Position numbers and translations under genes: made by a program
Assembly (NCBI RefSeq): GCF_004769235.1
Contig: NZ_RQFG01000015.1
Location: 1-7,153 of the forward strand
Direction of reading: 5' to 3'
Length of the DNA stretch: 7,153 nucleotides
Origin: Leptospira kanakyensis
Lineage (GTDB): Bacteria; Spirochaetota; Leptospiria; Leptospirales; Leptospiraceae
Notes under the pieces: generated by a model
What the model saw: the letters and a program-made list of their open reading frames with translations, nothing else
Database searches by the model: none
Told to the model about the DNA's origin: nothing
Part shown: positions 1 through 6,020 of the stretch, piece by piece
How positions within the stretch are numbered: position 1 is the stretch's first letter
Layout: every line of letters begins with the position of its first letter

Positions 1-74
1 AGCTCCGTGCCAGTCCCTAACGTCCCATTCGGGACTCAGGGTCAGGGAACGTCGTCTCCCCTAGTTCGTTATAC
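1..74 (+). repeat. attC 1, 3' part only
   Basis: The window opens inside an attC. The apical CAGTCCCTAACGTCCC segment with its GGGAC partner, the 3' inner arm AGGGAACGT (43-51), the L' side CGTCTCC and the closing CTAGTTC plus R' box GTTATAC (68-74) are all present. It matches attC 5 and attC 8 (the 'TTCCC/GGGAA' subtype). The R'' half and the gene it belonged to lie upstream of the window. Confidence 0.88.
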
Positions 75-102
75 GACATGCATTTAAATTTAAAGGATCA
101 AA

Positions 103-936
103 ATGAAAAATACTAAAAAAACAATATTATGCTATCTTACTTTAATCTTTGCGGTTAATTTCTCAATATATTCTGAGCCTTCTGATCTTTACGATGTAAC
201 AGTAATAAAGAAATTCTATAGTCCTGACAAAAAATATCGAGCAGAACTATTGAAACACAATTTTTATGACTCTCGCTGCCTTGATGAATTCCCAGTGTCT
301 TTAGATAGGAGTTCGGAAATTTGTCAGTTTCGAATTTATAATAACCGCACTAATAAAATTGAATATCGAGTTGTAGCAGAAGACGAAAAAAAGGAAAATT
401 ATAAAAAATGTCCGAATGTACATTTTCCTTTATCTGTTGCATACGGGTTTCATTCATTAAAAAAAGACAAACTAATCTTTTCTGTAAACTACGAATGGTA
501 TGCTATCGACGATCCGGCAATTGAATATTTTGAATTCGACTGGAAGTCATGTATAACAAAAGGAATTTGGAAATATTCCGAAAGTCACTGTCCCGACTAC
601 TGTCAATTCATAACTTATTTAAAAGAAGAAAATAAATATTATATATTCTATTATAACGAAATAACCAAAACTGTCGATGGTGAAATAAATTTACATAATA
701 ATAAACAATCAGAAAACTTTTCTAGATTTAATTTTTTCTTCGACGAAGGCAAAGATTTCCCTATATTAAAGAAAAACATTTCAAAAAACTTATTCAAAAT
801 CCCCGTAACAAATGAGCCAAATCATTCTAGGCGAACAATTGGAACCAATCCTGATTTTCCAAATGTAATTATTTATGTGGATAGTAAACGATTTCTATTT
901 AATTTAAAAACCAACAAATTAAGCGATTTAAACTAA
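103..936 (+). CDS. exported six-cysteine hypothetical protein (cassette A)
   Basis: The product is 277 aa and I do not recognise its family. The N-terminus looks like a Sec signal peptide: lysines at 2, 5 and 6, a hydrophobic stretch at about 8-22, and possible cleavage near Ser24. C10 lies too early to be a lipobox cysteine. The mature part has six cysteines (C59, C74, C103, C150, C163, C167), the last two in HCPDYC, which suggests disulfides in the periplasm or at the surface. It is rich in aromatic and charged residues in short beta-like segments, and SPDKKYRAELL at about 40-50 recalls the start of a propeller blade, but only one copy is clear. The ATG at 103 has an AAAGGA ribosome site at 92-97. 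The leader is only 34 bases from the cassette boundary and shows no convincing promoter, so transcription probably comes from upstream. Function unknown. Confidence 0.85.
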   Translation: MKNTKKTILCYLTLIFAVNFSIYSEPSDLYDVTVIKKFYSPDKKYRAELLKHNFYDSRCLDEFPVSLDRSSEICQFRIYNNRTNKIEYRVVAEDEKKENYKKCPNVHFPLSVAYGFHSLKKDKLIFSVNYEWYAIDDPAIEYFEFDWKSCITKGIWKYSESHCPDYCQFITYLKEENKYYIFYYNEITKTVDGEINLHNNKQSENFSRFNFFFDEGKDFPILKKNISKNLFKIPVTNEPNHSRRTIGTNPDFPNVIIYVDSKRFLFNLKTNKLSDLN

Positions 937-945
937 ATGCACGTC

Positions 946-1109
946 GTATAACAGCAACTAACCGCTTCGCTTCGGGACTTGCGCCCTCGCTCGGTCTGCG
1001 ACACATAGGCTTCTGGCACTCCCCTTGCCTACGCAAGTGTCGTGGCCAGTCCCTAACGTCCCGTTGGGACTCAGGGCCAGCCTACGTCGGTTAGTCTAGT
1101 TCGTTAGTT
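946..1109 (+). repeat. attC 2 (cassette A), 164 bp
   Basis: R'' is GTATAAC (946-952) and R' is GTTAGTT (1103-1109). The L boxes ACTAACCG (957-964) and CGGTTAGT (1088-1095) pair perfectly. An inner arm ACATAGGCT (1003-1011) pairs with AGCCTACGT (1079-1087) except for A1005 against C1085. Apical hairpins CTTGC/GCAAG and GTCCC/GGGAC lie within. The bases before R'' (CATTTAGT-like, down to about 929) are complementary to the cassette A start at 68-92, with one A-C mismatch at A78/C942. This site belongs to the 'ACTAACCG' subtype shared with attC 4, 6 and 7. Confidence 0.92.
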
Positions 1110-1174
1110 GCAATTGAGTAAATTTTAGAGAGAAAATAAGAAAAAGTAAAATTGAATTATCTAAATATAATACC

Positions 1175-1582
1175 ATGAGCTTAATTCACACTATAAATGG
1201 ACTAAATTATCAAAGAATCTCAACATCAGAAGAATCTAAAATTATTTCAGATATAGAAAATAATTTTAACTTTGACGGCTATAAAATAAATTACTCTAAG
1301 TCATCATACTTTAAAGAATATGAAACTATGAGTGAATTAAAGAAAGATAGTCTCGTATTAGAAAGCTGGAATTCCATATATTACTATTTTCATTTGATCT
1401 GTAAAACTGAAACTGACTTTCCTTTTTCCGCTAAATTAGCTGATTTATATGAATATATTGATCCAATAGTAACCAATAGCAACATAGAACATTTCTTTTA
1501 TTCACCTCAATTTAGTATTCTTATTGAGCCTTCTCTTTTTCCCTTTGAAACAAGAGTAACAAAGGGATTCCACTCTGTTTAA
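1175..1582 (+). CDS. hypothetical 135-aa protein (cassette B)
   Basis: I do not recognise this protein. It has no signal peptide or membrane segment, so it is probably cytoplasmic. It contains a Tyr/Phe-rich middle (SWNSIYYYFHLICKTETDFP at about 64-83) and a Pro/Phe-rich end. The ATG at 1175 has no Shine-Dalgarno sequence. A TATAAT hexamer at 1166-1171 sits so close to the ATG that a transcript from it would be nearly leaderless, but no matching -35 box lies about 17 bp upstream, so I do not call it a promoter. The gene fills the cassette between 1104 and 1806 and is alone in it. The 58 bases after the stop are almost pure A/T. Confidence 0.7.
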   Translation: MSLIHTINGLNYQRISTSEESKIISDIENNFNFDGYKINYSKSSYFKEYETMSELKKDSLVLESWNSIYYYFHLICKTETDFPFSAKLADLYEYIDPIVTNSNIEHFFYSPQFSILIEPSLFPFETRVTKGFHSV

Positions 1583-1598
1583 TCGATTCTAAATATTA

Positions 1599-1617
1599 TT
1601 TATTAAAAATTAATAAA
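1599..1617 (+). terminator. weak AT-only inverted repeat after cassette B gene
   Basis: TTTATTAA (1599-1606) and TTAATAAA (1610-1617) form a perfect 8-bp stem with an AAA loop, 16 bases after the stop codon at 1582. It contains no G-C pair and no T-run follows on the + strand. It could slow polymerase or simply reflect low-complexity AT sequence. Confidence 0.2.
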
Positions 1618-1650
1618 AGTAAAAGAATTTATTATTAAATACTCAACTGC

Positions 1651-1812
1651 AACTAACAGCGTCTTCCCGCTACGTTTCGGCACAAGGCCTCACTCGGCCT
1701 GCGGCAAATTCCCTTCCGTCACGCTTCTTGCACAGCAAGAATGCGCGCCGACGCCAACGCCTCTTTCAGAGGCTCGGCTACAGGGAACTTCGGGAAGACT
1801 AGTTCGTTATAT
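1651..1812 (+). repeat. attC 3 (cassette B), divergent subtype, 162 bp
   Basis: R'' is AACTAAC (1651-1657) and R' is GTTATAT (1806-1812). L boxes GTCTTCCCG (1661-1669) and CGGGAAGAC (1791-1799) pair over 9 bp. The inner arm AAATTCCCT (1706-1714) pairs with AGGGAACTT (1782-1790) except A1708/C1788. Side and apical hairpins are AGGCC/GGCCT (1686-1700), TTCTTGC/GCAAGAA (1725-1741), and GCCTCT/AGAGGC (1759-1773) extended by GCCGA/TCGGC. The primary sequence differs from its neighbours but length and branching match. ACTCAACTGCAACTAAC (1641-1657) is complementary to the cassette B start at 1103-1119 with one mismatch (A1113/C1647). Confidence 0.9.
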
Positions 1813-1830
1813 GCAATTGCGTTAATTTTT

Positions 1831-2550
1831 ATGATTTTAAACAACAAACTAGAAATTGCCATTCACTACCTATGGTTCTGCCAAATTGATTTGTCCAATA
1901 TTAGATTACTCAATATTATTGAACAAGAGAAGACAGGAATAAAATTTATTGTATTAGGAGACATCATAGATACACAAACCCTGAATTACGATGTAAAAGA
2001 TAGAGTAAATTTTCCATTATTAGGAACGAAGGATTTGTTAGTTTTCCGGCTAATTTACGAAAGTTTAGAAAAATTGTTCAAAGCATCCTTAATAATAGAA
2101 AATTATGTTTCAAATAAAGAAACTTTAGAAATAAAAAACGGACATTCGTTAATAAACCTTTGGAACAATATACCGAATGAATTAGAATTTAAAGATATAT
2201 CACTTAAAGTAGATATAAAATCGAGGCTAAAAAACATAACCGAAATCGAAGACTTCTTTAAATTGGATTACAATATTCTGAGATATGGTTTAGATAAAAA
2301 TTTCGAAGTAAAAAATACTTTTACTTTTGAAATATCAAAATATAATTTCGATCAATTAATCGATAAAATTGATAGCTTATGCAATTCCTTAGCTATGGGA
2401 GTATATAGTTCAAACTTTAATATTGGTGATGAACCAACAGATGAGCAATTTCCACGTGTAATTATAAAAAACGCCTCAGGAAATAGAATAAAAAATAAAA
2501 CTGAAGATAGTATAATAGAAATAACCAATAAAAAACGCAACTGCATATAA
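1831..2550 (+). CDS. HEPN-like protein, 239 aa (cassette C)
   Basis: The pattern NGHSLINLW at residues 103-111, followed about 40 residues later by DYNILRYGLDKN (146-157) and a helix at about 172-187, resembles a common prokaryotic HEPN-like group with 'GHdLekLW ... FRYp.dk.G' motifs. The body looks alpha-helical. I see no R-x4-6-H pair, so RNase activity is not supported. Such proteins often occur in defence or toxin-antitoxin settings, but no nucleotidyltransferase partner is present here. The open frame runs back to an ATG at 1741, inside attC 3. I chose the ATG at 1831 because the cassette boundary is 1806/1807. It has no Shine-Dalgarno sequence and a 24-base leader. The stop TAA (2548-2550) lies within the R'' box of attC 4. 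Cytoplasmic; biological role unknown. Confidence 0.62.
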   Translation: MILNNKLEIAIHYLWFCQIDLSNIRLLNIIEQEKTGIKFIVLGDIIDTQTLNYDVKDRVNFPLLGTKDLLVFRLIYESLEKLFKASLIIENYVSNKETLEIKNGHSLINLWNNIPNELEFKDISLKVDIKSRLKNITEIEDFFKLDYNILRYGLDKNFEVKNTFTFEISKYNFDQLIDKIDSLCNSLAMGVYSSNFNIGDEPTDEQFPRVIIKNASGNRIKNKTEDSIIEITNKKRNCI

Positions 2551-2708
2551 CAGCGACTAACCGCTTCACTTCGGGACTGTCGCCCTCGTTCGGTCTCCGA
2601 CACATAGGCTTTTGTCACTCCTCTTGCTTGCGCAAGCGTCGTGCCAATCCCTAACGTCCCATCCGGGACTCAGGGCCAGCCTACGTCGGTTAGTCTAGTT
2701 CGTTATAC
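2545..2708 (+). repeat. attC 4 (cassette C), 164 bp
   Basis: R'' is ATATAAC (2545-2551) and R' is GTTATAC (2702-2708). The site is of the ACTAACCG subtype, with inner arm ACATAGGCT (2602-2610) against AGCCTACGT (2678-2686) and the A2604/C2684 mismatch. The first apical hairpin is closed by TTG...CAA where attC 2 and 5 have CTGG...CCAG, a compensatory change. The R'' box supplies the stop codon of the cassette C gene. Extended pairing with the cassette C start at 1806-1824 has one mismatch (A1816/C2541). Confidence 0.92.
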
Positions 2709-2853
2709 GACATAGCCTAAAAAACGATTCGGAAAATCAAAATTCATCAGTAAAAAACAATTAAGAGAAGAGAACCAACGGTTTTAATTCATTCTCCAAA
2801 CCATTTTTTTGTATAATTTTAACATCCTCCTTAATTCAAAAAAATACCATTTT

Positions 2854-2884
2854 TTGATTGAAATAGATTATACAATGTTATAAC
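2854..2884 (+). promoter_or_regulatory. candidate promoter of the antitoxin-toxin unit
   Basis: A TATAAC -10-like hexamer lies at 2879-2884. Overlapping -35 candidates are TTGATT (2854-2859, 19-bp spacer) and TTGAAA (2858-2863, 15-bp spacer); neither spacer is ideal. The -10 lies inside an 18-bp palindrome, the usual layout for a self-repressed toxin-antitoxin promoter. Of the seven cassettes, this one has by far the longest leader (about 200 bases). Another TATAAT at 2812-2817 lacks a good -35. Confidence 0.45.
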
Positions 2885-2889
2885 ATTGT
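2872..2889. promoter_or_regulatory. 18-bp perfect palindrome, probable antitoxin operator
   Basis: ACAATGTTATAACATTGT is a perfect 18-bp palindrome ending 15 bases before the antitoxin ATG and covering the likely -10 box. Palindromic operators next to the start are typical of AbrB/MazE-type antitoxins, which bind DNA as dimers and repress their own operon, more strongly with toxin bound. It occurs once in the window. Confidence 0.65.
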
Positions 2890-2904
2890 TGATACAGGCT
2901 CAAT

Positions 2905-3117
2905 ATGTTAAAAAAACTTGTACAACACGGGAACAGCTCCGCTTTAGTTATCGAGAAGCCTATTCTTGAACTACTAAAAATTGACCAAAACTCTACTCTT
3001 GAAGTTACTACTGACGGGAAATCATTGATCATCAAACCTATAGAAAAAAGTATTTCTAAATCTCTTGAAAAGATTAATAAAGCTCACGGTAAAACACTCA
3101 AAAAACTAGCCCAATAA
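2905..3117 (+). CDS. AbrB/MazE-family antitoxin (cassette D)
   Basis: The product is 70 aa. Residues 1-48 match the swapped-hairpin AbrB/MazE/SpoVT DNA-binding fold: an opening KKLVQHGNSSALVIEKPIL strand-turn-strand, a short LLKI helix, then the LEVTTDGKSLIIKPI hairpin. Residues 49-70 form a lysine-rich helix, the usual site for wrapping and blocking the toxin. The gene overlaps the Doc gene by one base (TAATG at 3115-3119), so the two are translationally coupled. It probably neutralises Doc and represses its own promoter through the palindrome at 2872-2889. The ribosome site is weak (CAGG at 2895-2898, about 6 bases before the ATG). P1 Doc is paired with the unrelated antitoxin Phd, so this is an AbrB-Doc pairing, a combination known elsewhere. 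Confidence 0.88.
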   Translation: MLKKLVQHGNSSALVIEKPILELLKIDQNSTLEVTTDGKSLIIKPIEKSISKSLEKINKAHGKTLKKLAQ

Positions 3118-3515
3118 TGCAGGATGAAACTATCTTCCTCTCTATTGAGGATGTAATTCTCATACATAAAAATCAAATTGAATTGTATGGCGGAGCAGCT
3201 GATATCCGAGATCATGGACTCTTAGAATCGGCAATTAATCAACCAATGACTACTTTTGATGGTGTAAGTTTACATCCTTCTCTATTAGATAAGGCTGCAG
3301 CATATTTATTTTACCTATGTAAAAATCATCCTTTTTTAGATGGAAACAAACGAGTGGCCTTAGCTTCTTCACTAGTCTTTCTCGATATTAATGGATATGA
3401 TATCCTTGATCCGAATAATATTTTATATGACTTCGTCATTGGAGTTGCAGAAGGAAAATTCAGATTAGAAGAGATTAAGAAAACTTTAGAATCTCTAGCA
3501 CAGCTTAATATCTAA
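3117..3515 (+). CDS. doc: Doc (death-on-curing) Fic-fold toxin (cassette D)
   Basis: The product is 132 aa, about the usual Doc length. The catalytic motif HPFLDGNKR is at residues 71-79, matching the Doc form HxFx(D/N)xNKR. Canonical Fic enzymes have HPFxxGNGR. Other Doc hallmarks are the N-terminal SIEDVILIHKNQIELYGG segment, RDHGLLESAI at 31-40, and HPSLLDKAAAYLFYLCKNHPF leading into the motif. In phage P1, Doc uses ATP to phosphorylate EF-Tu and so stops translation. The lysine in place of glycine in the motif underlies that switch from AMP transfer to phosphorylation. The same activity is inferred here. The gene follows the antitoxin with a one-base overlap. All key residues are intact and there is no sign of decay. 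The stop is 13 bases before the attC 5 R'' box. Confidence 0.93.
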   Translation: MQDETIFLSIEDVILIHKNQIELYGGAADIRDHGLLESAINQPMTTFDGVSLHPSLLDKAAAYLFYLCKNHPFLDGNKRVALASSLVFLDINGYDILDPNNILYDFVIGVAEGKFRLEEIKKTLESLAQLNI

Positions 3516-3528
3516 CATAGGCTACGTC

Positions 3529-3692
3529 GTATAACAGCGCGGAAACGCTGCGCTTCGGCACTTACGGCCTCGCTTGGGCTGTGCCACATTCCCCTTCTGG
3601 CACTCGCTTGCATACGCAAGCTACGTGACCAGTCCCTAACGTCCCGTTGGGACTCAGGGTCGGGGAACGTCGTCTCCGCTAGTTCGTTATAC
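3529..3692 (+). repeat. attC 5 (cassette D), 164 bp
   Basis: R'' is GTATAAC (3529-3535) and R' is GTTATAC (3686-3692). L boxes GCGGAAACG and CGTCTCCGC pair with a single A-C mismatch. Inner arm ACATTCCCC (3586-3594) pairs with GGGGAACGT (3662-3670) except A3588/C3668. The first apical hairpin is well formed: CTGG-CAC (3597-3603), GCTTGC (3606-3611), loop ATAC, GCAAGC (3616-3621), GTG (3625-3627), CCAG (3629-3632). A GTCCC/GGGAC hairpin follows. This is the TTCCC/GGGAA subtype, like attC 1 and 8. Extended pairing with the cassette D start at 2702-2717 has one mismatch (A2712/C3525). Confidence 0.92.
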
Positions 3693-3755
3693 GAAATCTC
3701 CAAAAATCCACATTGAAATAAATAAAAGATTGAAAAAGTATCGGATTCGCCGAAA

Positions 3756-4703
3756 ATGAAGTTATCCGATATGAACCCAACTCTCATAAAAAGTATCAAT
3801 GGGAAAAAGAAGGAATTAGATAAACTAAGGCCCCTTCCTAAAGGAATTGTAAGCAAACTTAACGAACAATTCTATTTAGAGTGGACATACAACTCAAATG
3901 CTATTGAAGGAAATACTCTTAGTTTACAAGAAACGGATTTAGTTTTAAGACAAGGAATTACTATCGGGAACAAGAGTCTCAGGGAACATTTTGAAGTTTT
4001 AAATCACAAAGATGGAATTTACTTCCTAGAAGAAGTAATAAAGAAAAAAACCTTCATATCATTAAATCTAATTCGAGAAATACATGGGAAAATACTCAAA
4101 AATATCGATGATGAACAAGCTGGAGTTTTTCGAAGTACCAATGTTAGAATAACTGGTGCTTCGCATATTCCTCCAAATGCAGTTAAAATCTATGATCTAG
4201 TAATGGAATTAGTTGAATGGTATTATAAAAACTATAAATTATTAACAATACCAGAGATTGCTGCATGGATGCATTATAAACTTGTCTTCATACATCCTTT
4301 CATTGATGGCAACGGAAGAACTGCTAGGCTTTTAATGAATCTAATTCTTATGCAAGAAGGATACCCTCCCGCTGTAATACTGCATCTTGATAGAAAGAAA
4401 TATTACAAAGTTCTACGAGAAGCTGATAAGGGAAATGTCTCAACATTCCTTGATTTTGTCGGACGTTCCATTGAAAGATCTTTGATAATTTATCTTAATG
4501 CTCTTACAACAAACTCTTCAAATGAAAAACAAGGATACATCACCCTAAAAGAAGCTACTAAATACTGTAATTTTTCATTAGAATATCTTTCTTTACTTGC
4601 AAGAACAGGAAAACTTTCAGCCGTAAAATTTAATAGAAATTGGATGACGACTATCCAAGCAATTCAAACTTACTTAGAAGAAACTTCTTTGAAAACAAAA
4701 TGA
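3756..4703 (+). CDS. fic: class II Fic AMP-transferase with C-terminal HTH (cassette E)
   Basis: The product is 315 aa. The full catalytic motif HPFIDGNGR is at residues 180-188: the histidine is the general base, and the acidic residue and arginine bind Mg-ATP. An N-terminal inhibitory helix carries S-x-x-x-E-G (SNAIEGN, 47-53). Its Glu51 is expected to block productive ATP binding, which places the protein in class II, like FICD and Shewanella Fic. The flap RITGASHIPPNAV is at 131-143. Residues 259-310 (GYITLKEATKY ... LARTGKLSAVKFNRNWMTT) look like a MerR/excisionase-type helix-turn-helix, so it may bind DNA or regulate itself. The family AMPylates protein hydroxyls; the target here is unknown. 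It stands alone in its cassette. The start at 3756 lacks a Shine-Dalgarno sequence and a second ATG follows at 3771. Confidence 0.93.
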   Translation: MKLSDMNPTLIKSINGKKKELDKLRPLPKGIVSKLNEQFYLEWTYNSNAIEGNTLSLQETDLVLRQGITIGNKSLREHFEVLNHKDGIYFLEEVIKKKTFISLNLIREIHGKILKNIDDEQAGVFRSTNVRITGASHIPPNAVKIYDLVMELVEWYYKNYKLLTIPEIAAWMHYKLVFIHPFIDGNGRTARLLMNLILMQEGYPPAVILHLDRKKYYKVLREADKGNVSTFLDFVGRSIERSLIIYLNALTTNSSNEKQGYITLKEATKYCNFSLEYLSLLARTGKLSAVKFNRNWMTTIQAIQTYLEETSLKTK

Positions 4704-4723
4704 ATGTCTACCTTGGAGACTTC

Positions 4724-4887
4724 GTATAACAGCAACTAACCGCTTCGCTTCGGGACTTGCGCCCTCGCTCGGTCTGCGACACATAGGCTTCTGGCACTCC
4801 TCTTGCTTACGCAAGCGTCGTTCCAGTCCCTAACGTCCCGTCCGGGACTCAGGGCCAGCCTACGTCGGTTAGTCTAGTTCGTTATGC
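4724..4887 (+). repeat. attC 6 (cassette E), 164 bp
   Basis: R'' is GTATAAC (4724-4730) and R' is GTTATGC (4881-4887). The ACTAACCG/CGGTTAGT L boxes pair perfectly. Inner arm ACATAGGCT (4781-4789) pairs with AGCCTACGT (4857-4865) except A4783/C4863. An apical GTCCCG-TC-CGGGAC hairpin sits inside a CCCT/AGGG clamp. GGAGACTTCGTATAAC before and into R'' pairs with the cassette E start at 3686-3701 with one mismatch (A3696/C4720). Confidence 0.92.
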
Positions 4888-4945
4888 GACATTTAAAATC
4901 GAAAAAAAAGATAGACTCAAAATTTAAACAATTAGGAAATAACGC

Positions 4946-5818
4946 ATGAAATATCTATTACTTTTACCAATAGCTTTCTTTTTCAATTGTAACAAAATAC
5001 AGGACTGCAGATCAAATAATTCCTGCCCAATTTTTTATCCAAAAAACAGCGAATTCAAATATGATCTTAATGGAAATCAGATTAACGATTATGGAATTGA
5101 CCGGAATCAAAAAATTACCATCCTTACTTCAAAAGACGGAATTCAGGAAAAGATAATAAAAAATGAACTCGAACTAGTAAAAATCTTATTTGAAGAAAAG
5201 GAGTTTCTTTACCCATCTAAAAAAATAACCATTGGAAAACTTGTCAGAATTGCAAACCTAAAAGGTGTACAAATTAAGGAAAACCCTGATCTAAAATCTA
5301 AAACAATAGGCGAATTATCTTATAACTCCACTGTAGAAATTTTCAGCGAACAAGAAAGAAAAAATAACATTTTAGGTGAATTTTATAAAATTAAATCTCC
5401 TAAAAGTTATACAAATATTGGTTGGGTATTAATCTCCGATTTAACAGATGGCGATTATGAAGCTAGCTTATATAAAAAAACTATTTCTGAAATACTAAGT
5501 AATCTTACCGTAAATTTAACTGATTCATCAGATAGTAATAGTTTTATCATAACTTCCAATCCTAATGAATTAGAAAAACCAAACTGCTTAATTAAGGGCA
5601 AAGAATGTTATGCTAAGTACACTTCTAGAGAAGAAGAAAGCTACGACCATCAACCTGCAGAACTATCATATTGGATAGATTTAACTCCTGATAAAGGATT
5701 TGATTCACCGCCAGATTACATTTGTAGAATGGAGCACTCGCTGCTAGTCGGATATTTTCCTTTACCAAAAAAAGACATATTTAAAGAAGAAATTAGTTGC
5801 GATAAATATAATTATTAG
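4946..5818 (+). CDS. SH3b-domain lipoprotein (cassette F)
   Basis: The product is 290 aa. The N-terminus MKYLLLLPIAFFFNC is a short lipoprotein signal with the lipid-modified cysteine at C15. FFN before the cysteine departs from the E. coli LAG-type lipobox but fits the looser spirochaetal rule, so membrane anchoring is likely but not certain. Residues about 98-167 form a bacterial SH3 (SH3b) domain: LVRIANLKGVQIKENPDLKS, then IGELSYNSTVEIF, a FYKIKS strand and the closing GWVLISDL. SH3b domains commonly bind cell-wall peptides or mediate protein contacts. The C-terminal 120 residues are of unknown fold, with four cysteines (C214, C221, C260, C285) that could form disulfides. The start is supported by AGGA at 4934-4937. 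No promoter is clear in the 64-base leader. Partner unknown. Confidence 0.85.
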   Translation: MKYLLLLPIAFFFNCNKIQDCRSNNSCPIFYPKNSEFKYDLNGNQINDYGIDRNQKITILTSKDGIQEKIIKNELELVKILFEEKEFLYPSKKITIGKLVRIANLKGVQIKENPDLKSKTIGELSYNSTVEIFSEQERKNNILGEFYKIKSPKSYTNIGWVLISDLTDGDYEASLYKKTISEILSNLTVNLTDSSDSNSFIITSNPNELEKPNCLIKGKECYAKYTSREEESYDHQPAELSYWIDLTPDKGFDSPPDYICRMEHSLLVGYFPLPKKDIFKEEISCDKYNY

Positions 5819-5831
5819 ATCTTTAAACGTC

Positions 5832-5995
5832 GCATAACAGCGACTAACCGCTTCACTTCGGGACTGGCGCCCTCGTTCGGTCTGCGACACATAGGCTTTT
5901 GTCACTTCTCTTGCTTGCGCAAGCGTCGTGCCAATCCCTAACGTCCCGTCCGGGACTCAGGGCCAGCCTACGTCGGTTAGTCTAATTCGTTATGC
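5832..5995 (+). repeat. attC 7 (cassette F), 164 bp
   Basis: R'' is GCATAAC (5832-5838) and R' is GTTATGC (5989-5995). It is nearly identical to attC 4, including the TTG...CAA closing pairs of the first apical hairpin. The L'-R' spacer reads CTAATTC where the others have CTAGTTC. The inner arm mismatch is A5891/C5971. The region before R'' pairs with the cassette F start at 4881-4897 with one mismatch (A4891/C5828). Confidence 0.92.
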
Positions 5996-6020
5996 GCAAG
6001 GCTGTAAATTTATATAAAAT

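Noticed and set aside
943..1103. attC hairpins as rho-independent terminators
   Set aside because: The stems are GC-rich but none is followed by a T-run on the + strand. They may slow transcription, but the sequence gives no specific support.
946..1109. The GC-rich repeats as REP/BIME elements, an insertion sequence or a CRISPR-like array
   Set aside because: They have integron-type R and L boxes, fixed orientation, 0.5-1 kb unique gene units between them and cassette-specific end pairing; no transposase and no short spacers are present.
2352..2618. Minus-strand open frame of 88 codons over the end of cassette C and attC 4
   Set aside because: It is antisense to the cassette C gene, its N-terminus is attC sequence, and it has no domain signal or ribosome site.
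2773..2831. AACC/GGTT and GGTTT/AAACC inverted repeats with a T-run, and a minus-strand AAGGAGG next to an ATG
   Set aside because: The stems are only 4-5 bp, too weak for a terminator. The minus-strand AAGGAGG abuts its ATG with no spacer and the frame is only 13 codons.
3713..3741. Possible promoter for the Fic gene (TTGAAA at 3713-3718)
   Set aside because: The expected -10 at 17 bp reads AAGTAT, a poor match, and such hexamers arise easily in AT-rich DNA.
3512..3856. Minus-strand open frame of 114 codons across attC 5
   Set aside because: Its C-terminal third is translated attC (Arg/Ser/Ala-rich) and its N-terminus overlaps the Fic gene start; the GC-rich repeat simply lacks stop codons in that frame.
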